A DNA stretch of 64,000 nt from NCBI RefSeq assembly GCF_949987535.1, contig NC_080079.1:7134001-7198000 (forward strand), written 5' to 3'. The position numbers were made by a program, and so were the translations under genes. Source of the stretch: Balaenoptera acutorostrata. Its lineage: Eukaryota > Chordata > Mammalia > Artiodactyla > Balaenopteridae. Shown one piece after another: positions 56,771 through 64,000 of the stretch (positions are counted from its first letter, which is position 1; each line of letters starts with the position of its first letter). Below the pieces are notes generated by a model. It was not told the origin of the DNA and made no database searches. It saw only the letters and a program-made list of their open reading frames with translations.

Positions 56771-57889
56771 AGTTACCGTATTACTGCAAAATTTATAAGT
56801 TGGACCCGTTTGGGGTCAGGGAAAGTGTGCAATTACTGTCTCAGCTGATGGGAAGGTCTGGGTCTTTATTATCTGTTCCTGCAGAAGCAATTAGAACTCT
56901 TTAGAAACAGTTTTTCCGTGTGCATCAAGAATCACCCAAATACTCCTGCCTCATTAGCTGCAAGCCTTGGAGGATTACACATCCTCCTCCTCCATCACTC
57001 ATCACAGCCCACTTGGCTATGGATGGGACTAACTCGATCTTTAGAAGATCCTTTTTACACTGTTATATTGATTTTTAAAACATTTTTTAGTCGACACAAT
57101 GAAAAGCTCACCCAAGGGTCATCCTTCAACTTCGGAGATGAAATCCGTATCTTAACCGCTTACTGCCTGGGAACTACTTTGCCCCAGAGTGACTCTGGGG
57201 ACTGCAGCAGGACCAGATTTTACTGACGTGGTTCTCTGACGCCTTTTAGGATAAATATATTGATTTTTGAATAAACATTTTCATTTACCCGTCCTCTCCA
57301 GCTTCCTAATTGCTTGACGTGGAGCCTCCTGGGGTGTGTTGCCTGTTGATCTTTACCTTATTAAAAAAAACAAAAAAACCCAAAAAAAACCTGTGTTATT
57401 TTTAGAGCTCATAGCTTTTTATTTACGGGAACCTACGTCTCGAGTACAAGTTCATCAATTACTTTAACTCCCACTAAATGTGAAGCCAGATTTCGAGTGG
57501 TGCTGGAAGGTTAATGTACCCTTTTAGCTTCGTTTTAAATCTTGATGAGGGTAGGAAGTGAAGTTTCTTAGCCTTCCTCTCCTTTAGCCCATCGCCAGGC
57601 CCAGGCCCCAAGCCGCTGTGACTCCCTACTCCCTCGGAGAGGGCAGGGTTCGACTCAGGTACAGTCAGGGAGAAGGCAGCGCTGTGGACCACTCCACCTT
57701 TGGGGCATCTCATTCAGCTTCAGCCACTGCCTGGGGTTTCAGGTTGTGCAGCAGCCTTGCAAACAGTGTCCACAGTCTTCCAGCCTGTGCCCTACCCCCG
57801 CACCCAGCCTCGGCTCTCCAGAGCCCACCTGACAACTTCCTCTGCCCACCTGCACCTCTGTCCATCAGGCTGAGACCCAGAAACCTCAG
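56771..57889. other. Low-repeat DNA; no gene seen
   Basis: 56770-57330 is repeat-free (see findings). 57362-57396 is an A-rich low-complexity run. From 57600 it becomes GC-rich, and the 211-codon plus frame 57618-58253 begins here; it runs on into L2-like repeat and looks like chance. Confidence 0.45.
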
Positions 57890-58436
57890 ACAGCTGGACA
57901 TGAAGGAAAGATTGTTCAGAGGAAGAAGGGGGAGCAGGGGGCTGGAAGCCACTGGGTGTGGACCATGTGCCAGGCTGCAGGGACGAGATGAGAGCACGGC
58001 CCCAGCCTCCAGGGGAGACAGTCACAGGGCCCCTGAGAGTAGGACCAGTGCTCAGGTAGTGGGGAACACAGGCACCGACATGCAGTTCAGGGAGTCTTCT
58101 GGAGATGGTGACCCTGAGCTCAAGGCTGAGAACAGGACAAGGGAGGGGTGGGTTGCATCAAAGCCTCTTAGATGCTGCCGGTGGGGTGAGGACTCAGATA
58201 GGAGGGTGCTGAGTCTGAGGAGTCCGGGGTGGGGGGCTCAGCAGACCAGCTGATCTTAGAAGACATGGCGGGATCCTAGATTGGGCTCATCTGTGAGGAA
58301 GAGGCCCCCCCCCCCCGCAAGAGACTAAACGGAGGGCATCAGGAGGAGGGTCTAGGTCAGAGGCACAAAGAGGCAGCTGTGGGACAGGAGCCTGGGAGGG
58401 AGGAGTCACTGCAGCCAGAAAGAGGGACTCCTAGAA
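57890..58436 (+). repeat. L2-like GC-rich remnant
   Basis: Blocks like 'gggagacagtcacagggccc', 'agtggggaacacaggcaccg' and 'gactcagataggagggtgct' have the look of old L2 body sequence. A C14-type run lies at 58304-58316. Strongly diverged, hence low confidence. Confidence 0.35.
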
Positions 58437-58445
58437 GAAGGCAGG

Positions 58446-59291
58446 GTTTTTTAACATCTTTATTGGAGTCTAATTGCTTTACAATGGTGTGTTAGTTGTT
58501 GCTTTATAACAAAGTGAATCTGCTATACGTATACATACATCCCCATATCTCCTCCCTCTTTCATCTCCCTCCCACCCTCCCTACCCCACCCCTCTAGGTG
58601 GTCACAAAGCACCAAGCTGATCTCCCTGTGCTATGCAGCTGCTTCCCACTAGCTATCTGTTTTACATTTGGTAGTGTATATAAGTCCATGCCACTCTCTC
58701 ACGTCGTCCCAGCTTGCCCTTCCTCATCCCCGCATCCTCAAGTCCATTCTCTATGTCTGCGTCTTTATTCCTGTCCTGCCCCTAGGTTCTTCAGAACCAC
58801 CTTTTTTTTTTTTTTTTTTTTTAGATTCCATATATATGTGTAGCATATGGTATTTGTTTTTCTCTTTCTGACTTACTTCACTCTGTAGGACAGACTCTAG
58901 ATCCATCCACCTCACTACAAATAACTCAATTTCATTTCTTTTTATGGCTGAGTAATATTCCATTGTATATATGTGCCACATCTTCTTTATCCGTTCATCT
59001 GTCAATGGACACTTAGGTTGCTTCCATGTCCTGGCTATTGTAAACAGTGCTGCAATGAACATTGTGGTACATGACTTTTTGAATTACGGTTTTCTCAGGG
59101 TATATCAAAACCACAATGAGGTATCACCTCACACTGGTCAGAATGGCCATCATCAAAAAATCTACAAACAATAAATGCTGGAGAGGGTGTGGAGAAAAGA
59201 GAACCCTCTTGCACTGTTGGTGGGAATGTAAATTGATACAGCCACTATGGAGAACAGTATGGAGGTTCCTTATAAAACTAAAAAAAAAAAG
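58446..59291 (-). mobile_element. LINE-1 3' end with 5' inversion (twin priming)
   Basis: 58446-59105 is antisense L1 3' UTR plus the ORF2 C-terminus, with a 21-T tract at 58802-58822. At about 59106 the orientation flips: 59107-59280 is sense L1 ('caaaaccacaatgaggtatc', 'gagagggtgtggagaaaaga', 'tgcactgttggtgggaatgt'). Some 30-40 bp of L1 are missing at the switch. Target duplication 'gaaggcagg' (9 bp, perhaps longer) at 58437-58445 and 59292-59300. Target and tail show a single insertion event. Confidence 0.95.
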
Positions 59292-59300
59292 GAAGGCAGG

Positions 59301-60689
59301 TTTGAGATGGCAGTTAGTCACGGGAGAGAAGAGCTGGGGAGAGCCTTGGGCTCGGCAATTAAGGGGCAATCACAGCCTGTGCTGGGGTTGTTTGAATGAA
59401 GCAAGACAGCAAAAGCCAGACTGCAGGGAGTTGGAGGGAAAATGGAGAAGGAGGATATGCAGGTGGTAAGTGTAGACAGTGCTGTGAGCAGGACGGAAGT
59501 GGGCATCGTGATTGATAAGAAGCAGCCAGGAGAGAGGAGGGAAGATACAGAGGTGGAGGGACCCCAGGGGGAAGGAAGGGCTGGCTGAGCGAGGGTCGGG
59601 GCAGCAGCAGCTGTGGCTGGAACGACGGGAGGGTGATTCCAGAGGACCACTTCCCAGACCGTGGCCCTTGGTCCTGTGAGGCGTCAGCGGGTGTTCAGTT
59701 ATCAACCAAGTGGAAACAATGCCGGGATACAAAAGCCAGCCAGGCTTCTCTGTAGCAGAACTGCTCAGGACCAAGGTCAGGCCACTTTGGGACCAGTCAC
59801 ACTCAAAGGGCAACAGTGGTCTGACATAGGGAGGAGGGAAAGACGGAAGGAAGGGAGAAAGGGAGGGAGGAGTTTAACTCTCTACTGGAAGTCGAAGAGG
59901 CGGGGTACCTGCGGAACACGTGTGGCAAATACTCCGCAGAGCCTCCCTCTTGCCCTCTCCCGCTGCAGCCTCTCCCTCAAAGTCTCTTTCGCTCTCCTTG
60001 CTCCTCTTCCTCTGTCACCCTACACTCGCTTCCCCACATTCCGTCCCCAGTGGGCCCTCTGATCTCTTTTCCTCTTCATGAGTGTCTCTGAGCCCCTCCT
60101 AACCTCGCCCGCCTAGCTTTTTTCCAGCTCTTTCCAGTTCTCACCTCACGATTGCTTGACAGCAGAACAGGGGAGTTGGGCAGATCAGTAGACTTTTTTC
60201 CTTAGACGGTGGCAGGGAGGGGTGGGGGGCTAGGACAGTGGTTTACAGGCGGTCCCGCTGAGGTGTGGGTCCCTCTCACAGGCTAATGCGTGCGTTTATG
60301 TCTAGGAGGGGCGGGGGGTGTGCAACATTTTCCAAACTGGTTGCACTAAGGATGTTTTCGCTTGGTAGCCTGTTGCTGGGGTCTAGTGTTCAGTAGACGG
60401 CAGATTTGGAAAATGCTCTTCAAGGACCAGTTAAGGCACTAGAGAGAAAGGTGGTCAAGCGTTAAAGGGGTCCCTACCTGTGGACCCCGCTTCCGCTGGG
60501 GTGAGTGGCGAGGCCTCTGTCACACTGTCAGCGGAGCCACGTGAGCTCAGTTTGGGAGAACCTGCAGCAAAGGAGGAAAGCAAACTGTATGAGCCAGAAA
60601 CCACCTTGAGTGCCGTTTCTAATTCTAGGAACTGTGGGGAGATTTTTCTCCAGCAGCATTTAGCAGGGCATGAGGATGGAAGGGGTGCT
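59301..60689. other. GC-rich, unassigned; no gene seen
   Basis: 59300-59640 is purine-rich and L2-like in places. 59660-60060 keeps opposing open frames of 133 and 147 codons without motifs. 60180-60480 is G-rich. No exon or CpG island that I could defend. Confidence 0.4.
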
Positions 60690-60835
60690 AGGCCAGGAGT
60701 CCAGGAAGCTGGTTTCTGGCCTCAGTTCTAACAAGCCAGTCAGCCCAGCTAGGCTGCTGCACCCCTCCAAGCCTCGGCTTCCCCTTCTGCAAGCTGGGCT
60801 TAACATGTCCACCCTGACTCCTGCCAGAGAGCCTT
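60690..60835 (+). repeat. MIR SINE
   Basis: 'gctggtttctggcctcagtt', 'aagcctcggcttccccttct' and 'gcaagctgggcttaacatgt' follow the MIR order (tcagtttcctcatctgtaaaatgggg). Confidence 0.65.
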
Positions 60836-61139
60836 GACCAGAATGAGACATCCCAATGCATAGAAATGTCCTGGGCAAATTGCAGAAGGTGCAAAGGGCT
60901 TTCGCTGGAACTTGGGTCCTCTCCCTCTAGGTGCTGGTGGTACTTCAAGTCCAGAAACAATTCAAGTTGTTTCCAAAGGTAGTCATCCTGCCAGCATTAC
61001 TGGAGAACTGACCTTCAGACCTGCCTGATCACCAATCAGCGAACCGCAGGCAACTTGACCTACAGTTTGCCTGAAAGATGGGCTGCCACTCCAGTCCTCT
61101 GACTGGCCTGGGTCAGCCTCAGCCTCGGAACTCTGCCTT

Positions 61140-61650
61140 CACTCATTCATTCACTCAACAGGTCATTTTCGTCTATGTGCAGGGCAGCAAGGAATGGGAC
61201 AGACTCAGTTGCTTCCTGCACAGAACCCACAGGCTATGGGGGTGCAGGTGGGGATGAAAGGCAAGTAAACAGGACCGTAGAGAGAGCCGGGTGCTGTGAT
61301 GGAGACAGAGGCAATGGATTAACGGGCAGGGCACCCAGCTCCAACCCGAGGGACTCAGGAAGCTCCCAGAAGACCAGGTGTGTGAGCTGAGATGAGTGCA
61401 AGTTAGCCAGGAGGGGTTGTGTTGGAGGGGGAGGGGACGGCTTTCGGGAAGGCTCGGGTGTGAGAAATGTGCAGTATTTTGATGTCCCGGGAGATGTTCC
61501 TGAAGGCAGAAGGTGGGAGAAAGATAGCAGGAGCCATGAGGCTGGGGCAGGGAGCAAAGTGCTGGATTTTGTCCTTAGAAGATGCGGAACCAGCTAAGGG
61601 TTTTAAGATGCAAAGTGACAGACACCATCAGTGTCACATTCTTCAAGTGT
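61140..61650 (+). repeat. L2-like LINE fragment
   Basis: 'cactcattcattcactcaac', 'agccgggtgctgtgatggag' and, at the right end, 'aaccagctaagggttttaag' and 'atgcaaagtgacagac' resemble L2 body blocks. Diverged. 60836-61139 has no recognised feature. Confidence 0.5.
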
Positions 61651-61654
61651 CTCT

Positions 61655-61985
61655 TAGACCAGGGGGCAGCACACTTTTTCTGTGAAGGACCAGCTAGTCA
61701 ATATTTTAGGCTTTATGGGCCAAGAGGTAAAATCAAGGATATTATATAGGGACATATATAACAAGAGAAAAAACAAAGTTCCACATTTTTTATTGATGAA
61801 TTTTTGGCATATTTTTGTAACACAGGTCTACTACTGAGAAGAAAGGAATTCTTTTTTGGGAGGATAGCATTTTGCTTAAATGAGGTTCAAAGTTATTGTT
61901 CCTTATCGTCATACTGATTGCTAATGTTCATCTGTAAAAACACTTCTCCGCTCGCACAAAAACGGGCAGCAGGCCGCTGGTTTAG
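61655..61985 (+). mobile_element. hAT (Charlie-like) DNA transposon fragment
   Basis: 'ccagggggcagcacactttt', 'ctgtgaaggaccagctagtc' and 'aatattttaggctttatggg' match the start of a well-known mammalian hAT element. The end ('aaaaacgggcagcaggccgc') matches its other side. The middle is diverged. 8-bp target copies were not identified. Confidence 0.7.
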
Positions 61986-63171
61986 AGCATGGGCAGTTAA
62001 AGATGTGAGAAAGTCCTGGCCTCTCTGGGGGAGAAGAGGCAATGAAGCTGCGATCCTGGGACAGACGGAGTGGGCCCCAGGGAGGTGCCCAGGAAGGCTT
62101 CTCAGAGGAGGAGAGACTCAGACAGAGGCTCAAGGTCAGTGAGGACAGTACAAGGTCCAGGAGGTGACCAGGGAGAAGGGACAGTTTGCATCCAGGTGCA
62201 GAGTAAGCTGGGGGTCGCAACTGGAGTGCCGGGGATTCATGAGAAGGTGACTGGCTCTGCAGAGCTCACAGAGCAAGATGGGGACCCAGAGCCTCCTGAA
62301 GGCTGAAGGGACCACTGCCCTATTGTAAAGGGGCCCGCTCAGATGGGCATCTTGGAAAGATCTCCCTCTAGAGCAGAGAAGAAACTGAGGGGGCTCTGGT
62401 CAGGGTGCAGGAAAGGCTGTGCCACAGTCCAGGTGAGCAAGGGCCGTGGGACTGCAGAGGAGCTTTGTGTGAGACAGGTGTGGGCACCTCGGGGAGTGAG
62501 GAGACCAGATGCCTCCAGGCTCCAGCCGAGGTGCTGGAGCAGCGGCGATGCCAGCTTAGGGGTCCCAGTGCACACCTGGGCATGCGGGGCAGAAACCCAG
62601 AAGAGAGAACAAGTGAGAGAGACCCAGCCAAGTTGCAGATGGGGAAAGAGGCAAGAGGGCCTAGAAGAGGGGCCGGCAACCAAGAGCAGCCCTCAGAGAA
62701 TGAAGGAAAACCAGAAATGTGATGTCAGAGAAAGAGAACTTTGCCAGAGGAAGGAGGGGGAAGCCCAGGCCCTGCAAATATAGACAAGGTGTCCACTGTG
62801 CCAGCACCCAGGAGGCTGGGGGCGGGGGTGTCAGTGAGGTCTTCAGAGGAAGGTGAGGGACGGAACCAGGACTTCCCAGAAGCTTGCCTGTGAAAGAAAA
62901 GAAAGTTGAAGGACAGGTGTAAAGCCAGGAGAGAAAGAAGAAATTAGGTGAAGGGTGAGTTGTACTTGGGTGTTAGATCCTCTGCTTCGGCCAGAGGATG
63001 TTAAAGCAACGCACCACTGCGCCCGGCCCTGGGCTGCTCGGTTTGGTAGCACTGCTGTGAAGCTAGAGAGACGAGTCTCATGGAAAGATGCATTTCTTCT
63101 AAGTAGTATGCCCTCCCTTTTTTCCCCCCCTTTTTTGAAACAGAGTGAATTTTAAAATTTAAAATGTCCCT
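61986..63171. other. GC-rich, partly L2-like; no gene seen
   Basis: 61986-62420 has L2-like blocks ('aggaaggcttctcagaggag', 'ctcacagagcaagatgggga'). 62340-62790 keeps chance frames of 103-146 codons on both strands. 62790-63170 is unassigned. Confidence 0.4.
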
Positions 63172-63590
63172 CTTAAAACAAATACCGTATGCTAACACAT
63201 ATATATGGAATCTAAAAAAATGGTTCTGAAGAACCTAGGGGCAGGACGGGAATAAAGACTCAGACATAAGGAATGGACTTGAGGACACGGGGAAGGGGAA
63301 GGGGAAGCTGGGACGAAGTGAGAGAGTAGCATGGACATATATACACGACCAAATGTAAAACAGATAGCTAGTGGGAAGCAGCCGCATAGCACAGGGAGAT
63401 CAGCTCTGTGCTTTGTGACCACCTAGAGGGGTGAGATAGGGAGGGTGTGAGGGAGACGCAAGAGGGAGGGGATATGGGGACATATGTATGCATATAGCTG
63501 ATTCACTTTGTTATACAGCAGAAACTAACACACCATTGTAAAGCAATTATACTCCAGTAAAGATGTTTTAAAAATTTTTTTTAATTAAAA
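63172..63590 (+). mobile_element. LINE-1 3' end (truncated)
   Basis: Sense orientation, same 3' UTR type as 1-5750: 'ataccgtatgctaacacata', a short A7 at 63214-63220, 'atagctagtgggaagcagcc', ending 'ccagtaaagatgtttt' and a mixed A/T tail with T8. The 5' truncation is just inside the ORF2 end. A target duplication around 'ttaaaatgt' is possible but not clear. Confidence 0.93.
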
Positions 63591-64000
63591 ATGTAAAAAG
63601 CCACTTCTCTCAAGTACCATTGCTAGATATTAGCTTCCAGATACAGTTGCTTCACTAGTTGTACCCAGATACAGGGTACAACTAGTGAAGACTGCACAAT
63701 GTATCAACACAACATTGTCAATAATGTTATTTGATACTAATGAGACTAACCAATCAATAAGGAACTAGCTCAGTTTTGGCACATTCCTTCAAAAGTATGT
63801 TTTGCAATTTTAAAAATATAGCAACTCTATATGTATTGAAATGAATAGATGTCTGAAATATATTAATAAATTTAACAATCATATAAAAGAATATTAGAGT
63901 ATGCTACAAGTTGTGTGATAGAGAAAAAAGAACATGCATACATTTGTTTATAAACTCATAGGCTCTTTCTGAAAGAATACAAGAAACTGGCATAAGGTGT
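63591..64000. other. AT-rich, unassigned, with a perfect hairpin
   Basis: No gene or repeat recognised. It contains the inverted repeat described separately. Confidence 0.45.
63650..63690. repeat. Perfect 17-bp inverted repeat, 7-nt loop
   Basis: The left arm 'cttcactagttgtaccc' (63650-63666) and right arm 'gggtacaactagtgaag' (63674-63690) are exact reverse complements, with loop 'agataca'. There is no T run after it, and in mammalian DNA this is not a terminator. Confidence 0.95.

Noticed and set aside
57618..58253. 211-codon open frame, the longest outside L1
   Set aside because: GC-rich sequence with low stop density; no domain, no codon pattern, and the second half runs into L2-like repeat.
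62343..62783. 146-codon plus frame with overlapping minus frames
   Set aside because: Same reason; the region is purine-rich and L2-like.
63008..63028. Alu-like motif 'gcaccactgcgcccggcc'
   Set aside because: Only about 18 bp match with no Alu sequence on either side; chance rather than primate contamination.

Overview
This is nuclear DNA from a placental mammal, and it is almost entirely interspersed repeats with no complete host gene. The most telling repeats are nine tRNA-derived SINEs of the cetartiodactyl CHR type (eight long copies and one short), all with the same head (cttccctggtggcgcagtgg). They occur beside several young L1 LINEs. I see no BovB/ART2A (expected in 64 kb of ruminant), no pig PRE-1 and no full Alu. 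A whale or dolphin is therefore the best guess, but this is inference from repeat content and no database was searched.

Layout. 1-5.75 kb: a nearly full-length antisense L1 (3' UTR, broken ORF2, broken ORF1, 5' UTR). 5.75-9.9 kb: an LTR-like tract, an old repeat, then low-repeat DNA. 9.95-10.26 kb: an antisense SINE with an unusual tail. 10.3-18.2 kb: decayed ancient L1/HAL1 pieces in both orientations plus a GGAT-type microsatellite. 18.2-24.7 kb: L2, MIR, a CA repeat, a second SINE with an unusual tail, and a repeat-poor block at 23.6-24.4 kb. 24.7-34.3 kb: nested insertions (LTR in MIR, SINE in LTR, hAT in MIR), two more SINEs, a second GGAT-type microsatellite and a short polyadenylated retrocopy of unknown origin.

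34.7-37.9 kb: a 5'-truncated antisense L1 with a long target-site duplication. 38.0-45 kb: L2, MIR, SINE, hAT, and an ancient composite L1. 45.24-45.40 kb: a solitary exon-like open segment, the only host-coding candidate. 46.7-53.9 kb: an old sense-strand L1 (L1MA-like) that has taken in at least five later insertions, one of them an L1 end inside a SINE. 54-58.4 kb: mostly low-repeat DNA with MIR, L2 and a hAT copy. 58.45-59.29 kb: an L1 with a twin-priming inversion. 59.3-63.2 kb: GC-rich DNA with MIR, L2-like and hAT pieces. 63.17-63.59 kb: an L1 3' end. 63.65 kb: a perfect 17-bp hairpin.

The only protein-coding machinery is L1 reverse transcriptase/endonuclease and ORF1p remnants, all interrupted. 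L1 machinery is the known mobiliser of SINEs and processed retrocopies, and the SINE, retrocopy and L1 insertions here carry its marks: A-rich tails, 9-24 bp target duplications, 5' truncation and inversion. I found no new gene system. The most useful leads are the SINE 3' extensions, the variable 36-bp unit in a SINE, the retrocopy, the exon-like segment and a few repeat-poor blocks that may be conserved regulatory DNA. Family names for ancient repeats are from memory of consensus sequences and should be confirmed with RepeatMasker.
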